Shown: piece after piece, positions 18,811-29,545 of the stretch
How positions within the stretch are numbered: the stretch's first letter is position 1
How the letters are laid out: each line of letters starts with the position of its first letter
DNA from: Methanosphaera sp. WGK6
GTDB taxonomy: Archaea; Methanobacteriota; Methanobacteria; Methanobacteriales; Methanobacteriaceae
DNA length: 64,000 bases
NCBI RefSeq assembly: GCF_001729965.1
Contig: NZ_JRWK01000005.1
Coordinates: 1-64,000 of the forward strand
Reading direction: 5' to 3'
The notes under the pieces: model-generated
What the model saw: the letters and a program-made list of their open reading frames with translations, nothing else
What the model was told of the DNA's origin: nothing
Databases searched by the model: none
Made by a program: the position numbers and the translations under genes

Positions 18811-20100
18811 ATGGGAAATATTATACTAAAAAATTGTAAAACAATAGATAATAATATAACAAACCTCATTATTGAAAATGGAAAAATCAAAAATATAAAA
18901 AATTCATTACTACCCTCTGATAAAACCACTGATAAAATTATGGATATTCATGAAAATATAATTATTCCTGGCCTAATTGACACACATGTTCATCTAAGAG
19001 ACCCTGGATTAACATATAAAGAAACATGGGAAAGTGGAAGTCAAGCAGCTGCACATGGAGGATACACAACAATAATAGATATGCCCAATACAATACCCGT
19101 CACAGATACACGAAACGCATTTCTAGAAAAAAAAGAAATAGGCAAAAAAAAATCATATGTTGACTTTGCACTACAAGCAGGAGTAAAAAGTCAAAAAGAT
19201 GTTGAAGAGATACAAAAAGAAAATCCTGCAGCATACAAAATATTCATGGACTTACATACAAATAAAGAACTAGATGAAATGTTTAGTTTCATAAAACAAA
19301 CAAACAAACCACTATGCCTACACTGTGAAGATAAAACAATAGTCGATTATAATATAAAAACACTAAGTAAAAATCCTGAAAATAAACATAAAACAATAAC
19401 ATATAGTTATGCAAGAAGTGCACTGGCAGAACTCATAGCAGTAAATAGAGCAATTGAACTTGGAAAAAAATATGACTTACAACTACATTTATGTCATATT
19501 AGTACAAGACAAACACTAGAACTTATACATGAAGCAAGAGAAAAAATAAACATATCCATAGAAGCCACACCACACCACATATTCTTAGATAATAATACAT
19601 ACAATACATATGGTATAAAAGCAAAAACAAATCCTCCACTAAGAGATAAAAATCATAATATAACATTAAATAATCTAAGTGAATTTGATAGTATAGGAAC
19701 TGATCATGCACCTCACACAATAGAAGAAAAAGAAAAAGACACATGGACTAGTGCTGCAGGAATTCCAGGACTTGAAACAACATTAAAATTAATATTAACT
19801 GAAGTAAACAATAATAATTTAACATTACAACAAGTGGTAAATCTACTAAGTACTAATCCTGCAAAAATATTTAAAATTCCAAATAAAGGACAAATAACAA
19901 AAAATTATGATGCGGATATCACAGTACTTGATATGAAAGAAACTGGGAAAATTAACATAGATACATTCTACACCCATGGAAAATACAGTCCATTTGAAAA
20001 TAAATCATACAAAGGAAATAATATTATGACTATAAATAGAGGAAATATTATCTGTGAAAATGATGAAGTATACAAACATGATACAAAATACATATATTAA
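18811..20100 (+). CDS. pyrC: Dihydroorotase
   Basis: A 429-residue amidohydrolase with DTHVHLRDPGLTYKETWESG, the signature of class I dihydroorotases. Further metal ligands are LHCED, LHLCHIST and GTDHAPHT. It cyclises carbamoyl-aspartate to dihydroorotate in pyrimidine synthesis. The length is typical. It is a single gene that converges on mrtA. Confidence 0.95.
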   Translation: MGNIILKNCKTIDNNITNLIIENGKIKNIKNSLLPSDKTTDKIMDIHENIIIPGLIDTHVHLRDPGLTYKETWESGSQAAAHGGYTTIIDMPNTIPVTDTRNAFLEKKEIGKKKSYVDFALQAGVKSQKDVEEIQKENPAAYKIFMDLHTNKELDEMFSFIKQTNKPLCLHCEDKTIVDYNIKTLSKNPENKHKTITYSYARSALAELIAVNRAIELGKKYDLQLHLCHISTRQTLELIHEAREKINISIEATPHHIFLDNNTYNTYGIKAKTNPPLRDKNHNITLNNLSEFDSIGTDHAPHTIEEKEKDTWTSAAGIPGLETTLKLILTEVNNNNLTLQQVVNLLSTNPAKIFKIPNKGQITKNYDADITVLDMKETGKINIDTFYTHGKYSPFENKSYKGNNIMTINRGNIICENDEVYKHDTKYIY

Positions 20101-20517
20101 AAAATAGAATAAATATTCCCAAATATTTCCTTTTTTTTATAAATAGAATATCTTATAATCAAAAAAAAATTAGCTTATTTTATAATATAGAACTAGATTT
20201 TAAAATAAAAATTAGAAAATTGAAAAGTAAAAAATAAAGGAAATAAATATAAGGTTTAAGTTTCCATAGTAAGAACTTGTTCCTTTTTATTATTTCCTAG
20301 TAAAAAAGTACAATAGTTCTTTGAATAAAGTAATGCAGGTCGTACCTTGTCTACCTAAGTAATACAGATCGTACCTTGCCTACCCTATTTCTAAACTATT
20401 TTAAAATATTTAATACTTTAAAGTTTACTTGGAAAACTTCAGTTTATACTTATGTAATACATCATATATAAACTATACCCTTATATTGCCCTTATTTTAT
20501 AAACGTAATCATCTTAC
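20101..20517. other. Convergent intergenic region with tandem repeat, mrtA 3' side
   Basis: This spacer lies between the ends of pyrC and mrtA. It contains a two-copy 29-base tandem repeat (20328-20385), which would fall in the 3' untranslated part of the mrt transcript. No open frame stands out. Confidence 0.6.
20328..20385. repeat. Two-copy 29-base tandem repeat
   Basis: Copies at 20328-20356 and 20357-20385 match at 25 of 29 positions, both containing TCGTACCTTG. They abut exactly. All four differences are transitions. They lie about 130 bases beyond the mrtA stop codon and have locally higher GC than the surroundings. Confidence 0.9.
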
Positions 20518-22176
20518 TTATAAAGCAGGGTTGATTAAGTCACGTTCACCGCTAGGCATGAATTCTCTGATTGCACCTTTTGCGATTGCTTTTCTTGGGT
20601 GAGTCCAATCGAATTTGAGGTGTTTATCTGCAAATGCTACTTTGATTAGTGGGTTAAGTGCAAATGCATCTCCTCTTGCTGCGTGAGGTGCTTGAGCGAT
20701 ACCTGCATATTCAGGTTGGTGACCTACGTTCATTGCGTAGTTAGGGTAGTTAGGACCTCTTAATTCGTGAATAAGTCCTTCGTCACTTCTAATGGAAAGT
20801 GAGTTGGATGATCCACATTGATCTTGTAAGTCGTAACCATAGAATCCTAATCTGCTGTGTCCTTCTTTGTGTAATAATTGACTTAAGTACCATCCATTTA
20901 CACCTGCGTTTGAGTTAGCAGTTGCGAATGCTACGGAACAACCTGCACCTGCTGCAAGTACAGCTGCTCTTTGTGATCCACCAAAGTGGTCTTCTAAAGC
21001 TGCAGGGATTTCGTATTGTTCTAATCCGTATAATGTTACTTCACTTGCAATGTCTCTTACTACATCAGAGGTTGCTTCAGCTTGACATAATCCACCGAAT
21101 TTGTTTTCTACATAATCTTTACCGTAGTAAATGAAGTCGTCTAAGATTTCATCTGTGTATGCTGCAGTAGCATATTGTGTGAATCCTACACCACCAGACA
21201 TGTATGAACCTAACCATACTTGGTCATATAATGGTGCTGCTCCACCAATAACTTCTAAAGTTACTTCTGCAGGATCATCGGTTACTCTGCTTGCTTGTAC
21301 CATATCAGAGAATGCACCAAAGGTTACACCTCCAGGTTCATTAGGTCCTCTTGCTCTTCTTGATGGCATTGCAGATGCCATGGAGATAACGTCTGCGTGT
21401 TTTGCTGCGTATGAGAAATCAGCAATAGCTGCTTCTCCTGCACATAATTTGTATGCAGAAATGAAACTCATACCAATTTGCATAGCAGACCATCTTGAGG
21501 TTGTACCTCCGTCACAAGCACGTACTACTAAAGTAGGTACTCTACTTACTTGGTATGTTTTTTTACCTATGTATTTTTTAAGCATTTCAGCTTGTTCTTC
21601 AGGGAATTCTTTGTTGATGTCAATAACGAATCTTTGATCTAATTGATCTAATAAGTCATCGTCTCCAGTGAAGATTTTTGCGTAGGAATCTGTAACTAAT
21701 CCAGGGTCAACTTCTACCATGTGTTCTTGTACAACTGCTCCTCCAGGGAGTGCGTGGTTGATTGTTTCTAAGTATTCGTTGATTGTTTCAGGAGTTACTT
21801 CTACACCTAATCTGTGTTCAAGTACTCCGTGAGCTGTATCCATACCTACAATTACTGTTCTTTTTATATCGTCAACTAATTGTTGGATAGCAGAGTTGTT
21901 ACAGAAGTGAAGGTCGTCTCCTTCTACGTATGTGTCTGTTCCAGATACTTGGTATGCCATTAATTTTCTTTGTCCAAGAGGTACACCTATGTCTGGGTTG
22001 TAGAATGGTAGTCCGTCACGTTCTTCCATTGCTTTTACTGCTTCTTCATTGAATTCTCTTTTTCTTGCGGATTGTTCCCATCCACCATAGCAGTAGAATT
22101 TAGTGTTTTCTTCTTTAGGGTCTTCATCGAATTTTTCTTGTAAAGCCTTTAAGAATAATTTTTTATCATTATCCAT
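20518..22176 (-). CDS. mrtA: Methyl-coenzyme M reductase, alpha subunit (isoenzyme II type)
   Basis: The 552-residue alpha subunit of the methane-forming enzyme, which reduces methyl-CoM with coenzyme B. The residues that carry modifications or bind cofactor F430 in characterised enzymes are all present: Gln150 (axial ligand), His260 (N-methyl), Arg274 (C-methyl), Gln402, Gly447 (thioglycine, in FYGYDLQD) and Cys454 (DQCGSSN). I call it mrt, not mcr, because the operon lacks the C gene and is not joined to mtr. Final assignment needs a phylogeny. Its start overlaps the mrtG stop by one base. Confidence 0.95.
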   Translation of the reverse strand: MDNDKKLFLKALQEKFDEDPKEENTKFYCYGGWEQSARKREFNEEAVKAMEERDGLPFYNPDIGVPLGQRKLMAYQVSGTDTYVEGDDLHFCNNSAIQQLVDDIKRTVIVGMDTAHGVLEHRLGVEVTPETINEYLETINHALPGGAVVQEHMVEVDPGLVTDSYAKIFTGDDDLLDQLDQRFVIDINKEFPEEQAEMLKKYIGKKTYQVSRVPTLVVRACDGGTTSRWSAMQIGMSFISAYKLCAGEAAIADFSYAAKHADVISMASAMPSRRARGPNEPGGVTFGAFSDMVQASRVTDDPAEVTLEVIGGAAPLYDQVWLGSYMSGGVGFTQYATAAYTDEILDDFIYYGKDYVENKFGGLCQAEATSDVVRDIASEVTLYGLEQYEIPAALEDHFGGSQRAAVLAAGAGCSVAFATANSNAGVNGWYLSQLLHKEGHSRLGFYGYDLQDQCGSSNSLSIRSDEGLIHELRGPNYPNYAMNVGHQPEYAGIAQAPHAARGDAFALNPLIKVAFADKHLKFDWTHPRKAIAKGAIREFMPSGERDLINPAL

Positions 22177-22973
22177 TAGTTACCACCTAATTTACTTTGT
22201 AAATCTTTATTGAATACATCTATTCCATATCCACCTTCAGTTCTTGCAAAGTGTACTTCTTCTACTACTTTGATAACTTCAGCGTCGTCTCTTAAACTTA
22301 CGTTGTCGTTTCTGTAGATGGTTGTGATGTTTTTGAGTTCTTCTTCTGGTAAAGGTTCTCCAACATCAACTGGTTCGTCAAGTTCTACTCCTACTTGATC
22401 TTTTACGTATACTACGTGACCGGTTTCTTCATCGAATACATATCTTTGTAATGCGTCGAACATTAAACCGTTTTCATCAAGTCTTAAAGAGTGTCCGTGT
22501 ACGGTTGCTCCTCTTAAACCTGTTTTTGCTGAATCGAAGAATTCGGATTCTAATAATAATTTTGAGGTTTCTTCTAAGTCAGATTCTCTCATTTCAATTA
22601 CTTGTCTTCCTGAGAGTGTACCTGTGTCTACTCCTCTGAATCTTCTCATGTATGATCTTGCTCTGTCGTATGGTTGAGCTGGTGCATTATACATGGAATC
22701 TGCGAATTGTATGTATCTTACACGAATTCCTTTTTTAGCTCCGTCGATTGGTTCTACGAAGTCTTTCATTGCATCTTCTTCAAAGTCCATTTCATCAAGA
22801 GGTGGGTGTACTGTTTTGTAACCTTCTCCTGGGTTTCTGTGACTTAAAAGTTTTACGATGTCATCATCTGCAATAGTTCTTAGTTTTTTAAGTTCATAAT
22901 CTGGATTCATGTGTTTTTTACGGTTTTCTGCAATAACACTTTCTCCAGGGTAATATTGTACGTCATATGCCAT
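22176..22973 (-). CDS. mrtG: Methyl-coenzyme M reductase, gamma subunit
   Basis: The 265-residue gamma subunit, starting [24 protein letters not shown] and containing [22 protein letters not shown] and [22 protein letters not shown], all conserved in McrG/MrtG. It helps form the active-site channel in the (alpha-beta-gamma)2 enzyme. It follows mrtD after 6 bases with no C gene between, the arrangement of the isoenzyme II operon. Confidence 0.96.
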   Translation of the reverse strand: MAYDVQYYPGESVIAENRKKHMNPDYELKKLRTIADDDIVKLLSHRNPGEGYKTVHPPLDEMDFEEDAMKDFVEPIDGAKKGIRVRYIQFADSMYNAPAQPYDRARSYMRRFRGVDTGTLSGRQVIEMRESDLEETSKLLLESEFFDSAKTGLRGATVHGHSLRLDENGLMFDALQRYVFDEETGHVVYVKDQVGVELDEPVDVGEPLPEEELKNITTIYRNDNVSLRDDAEVIKVVEEVHFARTEGGYGIDVFNKDLQSKLGGN

Positions 22974-22979
22974 TTACAA

Positions 22980-23507
22980 TCACCTGATATATCTTATAGT
23001 TTCTGATGATTTTGCATTTGGATCAACTAATCCGATAAGTCTTGAATCTATTTTATCTTCGAAACCTTGTCCATATTTCATATAATCTGAAACTGATGTG
23101 GTTGTCTTTGTAAAGATACCTACTGACACATTATATCCAAAGTTCAAAGTTTCATCTAAAATATTATTGACTTCTGTTACAAAATCTTCAAGATTGTCTA
23201 ATTGGACTGTTAAAATAATTTCACCAACAGATACGCGTAGTGGAACTTCATTACCATTTATATTAATAGTTTTTCTATCTGTGTGATTTACTGGTTCTCC
23301 TCTTGCAGGACCCATAGTAACCACTGTAGGTAATGATTCACCATTAATTAAAACTCTTAGAATTCCATCTAATTCCATTATTTGGCTTAAGATAGTTTCA
23401 GTAGTTTTTGGTTTTAGAATCCGATCTGGAAATATTTTCACATCGGTTGCTTTGATAACATTTATTTTTGTTTCATCTACATCTGTTGACATTTTTTTAA
23501 CTTCCAT
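22980..23507 (-). CDS. mrtD: Methyl-coenzyme M reductase operon protein D
   Basis: A 175-residue McrD-family protein. McrD is not part of the final enzyme; it associates with unassembled or apo reductase and is thought to help its maturation. The GPARGEPVNHTDRK segment and the central IFPDRILKPKTTETILS are typical. It starts two bases after the mrtB stop codon. A second ATG at codon 6 is an alternative start. Confidence 0.93.
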   Translation of the reverse strand: MEVKKMSTDVDETKINVIKATDVKIFPDRILKPKTTETILSQIMELDGILRVLINGESLPTVVTMGPARGEPVNHTDRKTININGNEVPLRVSVGEIILTVQLDNLEDFVTEVNNILDETLNFGYNVSVGIFTKTTTSVSDYMKYGQGFEDKIDSRLIGLVDPNAKSSETIRYIR

Positions 23508-23509
23508 AA

Positions 23510-24838
<1,329 letters not shown>

Positions 24839-25238
24839 TTATATGTACACCTCTTAAATTATATTCATTAAGAAATGAAAATATCATATTCATTCCGGGT
24901 TTGTATTTCCATAAATCTCTTCTAATTTCACAATTATAATACTTGTTACAGCTCATCAAATACTTAGTTGGTAAAAATATTTAATGAAACAAGATTATAA
25001 CCACGTGTTTTTACATTAATTTAAATTAATAATGTTTTATGTGAAAAAGAATTCAATTTAACCAATTGATTGAATTTTTTGGATTAAATTTAAGTAACAG
25101 AAATATACCCCTCCAACTGTTATCTAAAAATACATTTCCTTAATTGTGCTCAAATATTCATACAAAGAATAATACTCCTAATATCCTATAATACTCCAAA
25201 TGTAATTAATTTACATAATTATACAACTTAGGATGTAA
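24839..25238. promoter_or_regulatory. mrt operon upstream region with inverted repeat
   Basis: This region must carry the mrtBDGA promoter. AATTCAAT (25050-25057) and ATTGAATT (25069-25076) form an eight-base inverted repeat with an 11-base spacer. It is a candidate operator about 215 bases upstream of mrtB, but it is also followed by six T on the + strand. I cannot fix the TATA box. Isoenzyme II operons are usually regulated by growth conditions. Confidence 0.4.
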
Positions 25239-25553
25239 TTTAATAACCGTTTATTAGTACGTTTAATTGACATAAGTAATACAAAATATAAACATTATTA
25301 TGAATATTTTATAATACCCTATGTATTTGTAATAAATATTCTTACAATTGAAATATATATTAAGAATAGACATATAAATGTTTTTAATTTTTATTTTGAA
25401 AAAATAAAACAAATAAACTATAATGAATTTTTTTTAAGTCCAGTAATCACTGAATTAATTTTAGTTATATCTAAAAAATATTCAAGATACTTTATTAATA
25501 ATAAAATTAACTTAAATTCAATTGATGTTAAATTAGATGGAGATAATAAATGA
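25239..25553 (+). pseudogene. 104-codon open frame without a canonical start
   Basis: The frame ending in TGA at 25551-25553 is open back to a TAA at 25236-25238. In DNA this AT-rich that length is unlikely by chance. It contains no ATG, GTG or TTG. Its stop overlaps the ATG of the next gene as ATGA, a common sign of translational coupling. The conceptual C-terminus is hydrophilic (NSIDVKLDGDNK). It may be the remnant of a gene, a gene with an unusual start, or the 5' part of the downstream gene separated by a mutation. I recognise no domain. Confidence 0.35.
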
Positions 25554-26473
25554 TAAAAATCATGATAAATAATATTGAAGAAAGAAATTTTTCTGGAGAA
25601 GACATTGCAAAAATACTTCTTGAAAAAAATGAACGTAAACTTAACATACTATATGAGAAAGCATCAACTATCCATAAACATAATCATAACTCAATATCTC
25701 TTGAAACTTGCATATATTATCCAACAATTTATAAAATTAAAGATAATTGTCCTACTTGTGGTTATAAAACACCTGAATCTAAAAAAGAATATAATCCAAA
25801 ATATATTCAAAGTATTGTTAATCATAATTTAAGAAAAATATTTGACTATAACATAACTGCAATTAATTGTTATAATAAAGGAACATCTAATTTTTTTGAA
25901 TTAGAAAACATTCTTAAAATATTAAAAAACTATGATATACCACTAAATTTAAAATTAAATAATCTTTCCAATTATTATAAAATTAACAATCATCATATTA
26001 ACTCATTAATAATAGATTCTAGTTTAACAAATCACAATAGATATAATCAAAGAAACCTTGCAGAAAATAAGAAGCAAATAGATAAACTATATAAAATAAT
26101 AAACAGTACTTCTAAAATTAAGATAGTATGTGAATTTATGATTAATAATTGTGAAACACATATAGACTTAAAAAATACAATTGACAATATTATAAACATT
26201 AACCCAGATACAATTGAAATTGTAGGCTATGATCCATTTTATGATTCACCATATGAATATAATCCCCAATACTCCCTCATGTATTTGAGAAAAATTATAG
26301 CAATATTACGTATTATATTTCCAAAAACTAATTTAAAAATTAAATATGCTTCAAATAAAAATAATGACTTCAACAATATTTTAAAAATAGGTGTGAATAA
26401 AATTAGTGGTATTTACACAGATGATACACAACCCCAATTATTTAATATAGATAAAATTAATGAATTTTTATAA
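25550..26473 (+). CDS. BioB/HmdB-like putative radical SAM protein with unusual CX12CX2C motif
   Basis: A 307-residue protein whose N-terminus (helical leader, then ILYEKASTIHKH and SISLETC) resembles the biotin synthase/HydE/HmdB branch of radical SAM enzymes. The cluster motif is not CX3CX2C: Cys54, Cys67 and Cys70 give CX12CX2C (NCPTCGY). The rest alternates strands and helices compatible with a TIM barrel. It may be an active variant or a degenerate paralogue. GGAGAT five bases upstream fixes the ATG. It diverges from mrtBDGA, so a link to reductase maturation is conceivable but unproven. Confidence 0.5.
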   Translation: MIKIMINNIEERNFSGEDIAKILLEKNERKLNILYEKASTIHKHNHNSISLETCIYYPTIYKIKDNCPTCGYKTPESKKEYNPKYIQSIVNHNLRKIFDYNITAINCYNKGTSNFFELENILKILKNYDIPLNLKLNNLSNYYKINNHHINSLIIDSSLTNHNRYNQRNLAENKKQIDKLYKIINSTSKIKIVCEFMINNCETHIDLKNTIDNIININPDTIEIVGYDPFYDSPYEYNPQYSLMYLRKIIAILRIIFPKTNLKIKYASNKNNDFNNILKIGVNKISGIYTDDTQPQLFNIDKINEFL

Positions 26474-26669
26474 AAGAATTTTTAAATGAAATAGAAAATA
26501 AGAATTTGATAAAAAAATAAAAAGTATAGATTCATTAGTCAAGATAAACTCTCATACTATGATTCTATTCCCTATTTGTATTATTTTAGTCATAATTTGT
26601 TCAAGATGCAACAAACAATATGTAAAATACAATACCCTATTGTTTAAACAAACTAATTAATATTTGAAA

Positions 26670-26703
26670 GAAAAAAAGAATAAGATTGGAAAATCTTATT
26701 CTT
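26670..26703 (-). terminator. Strong hairpin with T tract after mvhA
   Basis: A perfect 12-base stem AAGAATAAGATT/AATCTTATTCTT with a four-base loop (26676-26703) is followed on the minus strand by a T run that overlaps the 3' arm (complement of the A7 at 26671-26677). It lies about 45 bases past the mvhA stop and marks the end of the mvhDGA transcript. Confidence 0.75.
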
Positions 26704-26745
26704 AATATACACTCTTCTTTAGAAGATTGTATTTTTAGATATTAC

Positions 26746-28176
26746 TTAGACTTTTTTTACTAAGTTACCCATGTGATCATATACTTCTACAGTAGATAAT
26801 TTCATTTGGGTATCTAATTGGTGAGTAGCACATGAAAGACATGGATCGTATGCACGAATAACCATTTCCATTAAGTTGAAGATTTTGTCGTCAACTTCTA
26901 CTCCAGGTTTTATGTAGGTTTTTGCTACTTGTTGAATACCCATTTCCATTGCTGGGTTGTTTTGTACTGTAGCTACTACAATATTTGCTTTGGTTACTAA
27001 ACCGTTTTCATCAGTTTCGTAGTGGTGGGTTAAAGTACCTCTTGATGCTTCTACGATACCTACACCTTTACCAGTGATTTGTTCACGGTCGATAGCTCCA
27101 GGACGTTTTTCTCCACTTAAGTCTCCTTCAAGTCCATCTACAGCTAATTCTGATGCTGCAACTAATTCGATGAGTCTTGCTGGGTGGAATAATAATGTTT
27201 CTTGAGCGTATCCAAAGTTGTCTCTGAATTCATTTAATAATTCTTGTGCTCTTTCTGCTGGGTCAGGCATTTTTGTACATACGTTAATTCTTGATAGAGG
27301 AGCTACTCTGTATACACCTTCAGGGTATCCTATATCTTTAATGTATGGGAATTTTAACCAGGAGTATGGTTTTACGCCTTCAGCTATGTAATCGGTGTAA
27401 TCTTGTGATCCGAATTCTGCATATTTGTTTCCTTCATTATCACACATTCTTACGTTACCGTTGTACATATCCCAACTTCCATCTTTTTTGTTAACTAATC
27501 CACAGTGGTATGTGTTAACGTAACCTAATGTTTTGATTAAATCCATATTTTCTTCGAAAATAGGTTGAGCAGCATCCCAAGTATCATATGAAAGTTCAAG
27601 AGCTCTTTGTGCTTTTACTAAGTTATCTTTTTGTTCTTCATCGGTTAATTCTGTGGTAATTCCACCAGGAGTGTTAGATACTTGGTGAATTGGTCTTCCA
27701 CCGACTGCAGCTACAATATCTTGTGAATTTCTTCTTAATTCTAAAGCTTTTTTAGCTAATTCAGGAGCATCTTTAATGATTTGGAATACGTTTCTGGTTT
27801 TTCTGTCACTTCCACCTATGAAATCAGGTGCAGATAAGAAGTAGAAACTTAATGTGTGTGAGTGCATTACAGAAGCCCAGTTCATGATTTCTCTCATTTT
27901 GTAAGCTGCTGGTGCAATTTCATCATCATTATATCCGAATATTTGATCACATGCTTTAGCTGCTGCTAAGTGATGTTGTACATCACAAATACCACAGATT
28001 CTAGGTACGATTCTTGGTACTTCTTCAATTGGTCTTCCTTGTAAGAATTTTTCAAATCCTCTGAATTCCATTACATGTAATTTTGTATCTTTTACATTTC
28101 CTTCTTCGTCAAGATCTACGGTAATTTTTGCGTGACCTTCAATTCTTGTAACAGGTTCTAATGTTAATTCTACCAT
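26746..28176 (-). CDS. mvhA: F420-non-reducing hydrogenase, large subunit
   Basis: The 476-residue [NiFe]-hydrogenase large subunit. Nickel ligands are the N-terminal RICGIC (Cys61, Cys64) and the C-terminal DPCLSCATH (Cys446, Cys449). A 24-residue tail after His452 is expected to be removed by the maturation protease. With MvhG and MvhD it feeds H2 electrons to heterodisulfide reductase and, by bifurcation, to ferredoxin. It ends the operon; the polyferredoxin gene mvhB that often follows is absent, and a terminator hairpin comes next. Confidence 0.95.
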   Translation of the reverse strand: MVELTLEPVTRIEGHAKITVDLDEEGNVKDTKLHVMEFRGFEKFLQGRPIEEVPRIVPRICGICDVQHHLAAAKACDQIFGYNDDEIAPAAYKMREIMNWASVMHSHTLSFYFLSAPDFIGGSDRKTRNVFQIIKDAPELAKKALELRRNSQDIVAAVGGRPIHQVSNTPGGITTELTDEEQKDNLVKAQRALELSYDTWDAAQPIFEENMDLIKTLGYVNTYHCGLVNKKDGSWDMYNGNVRMCDNEGNKYAEFGSQDYTDYIAEGVKPYSWLKFPYIKDIGYPEGVYRVAPLSRINVCTKMPDPAERAQELLNEFRDNFGYAQETLLFHPARLIELVAASELAVDGLEGDLSGEKRPGAIDREQITGKGVGIVEASRGTLTHHYETDENGLVTKANIVVATVQNNPAMEMGIQQVAKTYIKPGVEVDDKIFNLMEMVIRAYDPCLSCATHQLDTQMKLSTVEVYDHMGNLVKKV

Positions 28177-28194
28177 TTATGTTATCCTCCTAAT

Positions 28195-29112
28195 CTAGTT
28201 TTTAAGTTTCATTGGGATTAAAGCTGATGCTAATGTGTATGTGTAGAATGTTCCTACAATATCTTCTACTTGTTCAGCAACTGCTTCAGGGTCTACTGTT
28301 TTATCTTCTTCTACTCCAAAGTCAGATGAGATAGCACTTATCATTTTTGCACCTGCATCTAATACTTTGTCAGTAGGTCCGTAACATCCACGGCATGGTG
28401 TATCTACTGTTGGACATTGTGCTCCACATAATGGACGTGTTGCTGGTCCTAAACAGATGATACCTTGTGGTACAAGACATAAGTCTTTGTCTGTTGCTCC
28501 AACTTCCCATGGTCTTTTAATGGTATCCATTGCCATACCCGTAGGTGGTTTTTCTCTTTCACATACATCACAAAGGTTGTTATCAGGTATTTCTACTGGT
28601 TCACCTTTTACTAATGCAATTATTACTTGAGCAATTACATCAGATTTTGGTGGACAACCAGGTAATGCTGCATCTACTTTGATTACGTCAGATAATGGTC
28701 TTACTCTGCTTTCTAAGTGTGGTACAGATTCACTAGGTATGATTTGATCAGGGTTTACAGTAGAGCATGAATTGAAGTATGCTTCTTCTTCTAATTCTTG
28801 AACTGTGTGTAAGTTACCTAATCCTGGAATTCCTCCAAATTCAGCACAAGTTCCGTATGCAATTACCATGTCAGCTTTTTCTCTTAAGATTTCTGCTAAT
28901 TCACGGTTTTCTTCATTACGGATTCCACCTTCAATTAATAAGATGTCCATGTGTGGAATTTCATCATATTTTGTATCCATTAATACTGGGCTGAATTCAA
29001 ATTCAGTGAGTTCTAATACATCTAATAATAATTCGTGTAAATCTGTTAATGCGATGTGACATCCAGAACATCCACCGAGCCACATTGTTCCTATTTTTAC
29101 TTTATCTGCCAT
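28195..29112 (-). CDS. mvhG: F420-non-reducing hydrogenase, small subunit
   Basis: The 305-residue small subunit that holds the iron-sulfur relay. WLGGCSGCHIALTDLHE provides the proximal-cluster cysteines, with further ligands in AYGTCAEFGG and LPGCPPK. Additional cysteines lie in CDVCEREKPP and CGAQCPTVDTPCRGCYG. It is 4 bases after mvhD and 18 bases before mvhA. Confidence 0.95.
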   Translation of the reverse strand: MADKVKIGTMWLGGCSGCHIALTDLHELLLDVLELTEFEFSPVLMDTKYDEIPHMDILLIEGGIRNEENRELAEILREKADMVIAYGTCAEFGGIPGLGNLHTVQELEEEAYFNSCSTVNPDQIIPSESVPHLESRVRPLSDVIKVDAALPGCPPKSDVIAQVIIALVKGEPVEIPDNNLCDVCEREKPPTGMAMDTIKRPWEVGATDKDLCLVPQGIICLGPATRPLCGAQCPTVDTPCRGCYGPTDKVLDAGAKMISAISSDFGVEEDKTVDPEAVAEQVEDIVGTFYTYTLASALIPMKLKN

Positions 29113-29116
29113 GTAC

Positions 29117-29545
29117 TTATGCCTCCTGTGCTAATTGTGCTTTGAGTGGTGAAGGACCTAATTCTTCTATTTCAGCAGTTACTCTTCTGATTGTAGAAGC
29201 AAATTTTTCACCTTCAGAAGCTGAAATCCAGTCATGTTGAACTCTTTGTTTTTCAATTCCAAGTTCATCTAATAATCTGTAAACTAATCTCATTCTTCTG
29301 TCAAATTTATAATTACCTGCATCGTAGTGACAGTCACCCATGTGACATCCACCAATGAATACTCCGTCTGCTCCTTCTCTTAGAGCTTTGAGAACAAATT
29401 GAGGTTCAATTCTTCCAGAGCACATTACTCTGATCATTCTTATATTAGGTGGGTATTGCATCCTTGATGTTCCTGCGGTATCTGCTCCACCATAGCAGCA
29501 CCAGTTACAACTGAAAACGATTATTTTGATATCGTCGTTAGCCAT
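29117..29545 (-). CDS. mvhD: F420-non-reducing hydrogenase iron-sulfur subunit D
   Basis: The 142-residue MvhD, which carries a [2Fe-2S] cluster and links the hydrogenase to heterodisulfide reductase HdrA. Conserved cysteines occur in [22 protein letters not shown] and [10 protein letters not shown]. First gene of mvhDGA with a GGAGG site directly upstream. The promoter lies in the long space before the divergent sufCB genes. Confidence 0.94.
   Translation of the reverse strand: MANDDIKIIVFSCNWCCYGGADTAGTSRMQYPPNIRMIRVMCSGRIEPQFVLKALREGADGVFIGGCHMGDCHYDAGNYKFDRRMRLVYRLLDELGIEKQRVQHDWISASEGEKFASTIRRVTAEIEELGPSPLKAQLAQEA

Noticed and set aside
20328-20385. Tandem repeat as a small CRISPR array
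   Set aside because: The copies abut with no spacers, and no cas gene is in the window.
25050-25080. Inverted repeat followed by T6 as a terminator
   Set aside because: It lies upstream of the start-less 104-codon frame and within the mrt promoter region, with no plus-strand gene ending there; an operator is as likely.
25575-25832. 85-residue plus-strand frame inside the BioB-like gene
   Set aside because: It is out of frame with the longer, cysteine-motif-bearing 307-residue gene and has no ribosome-binding site.
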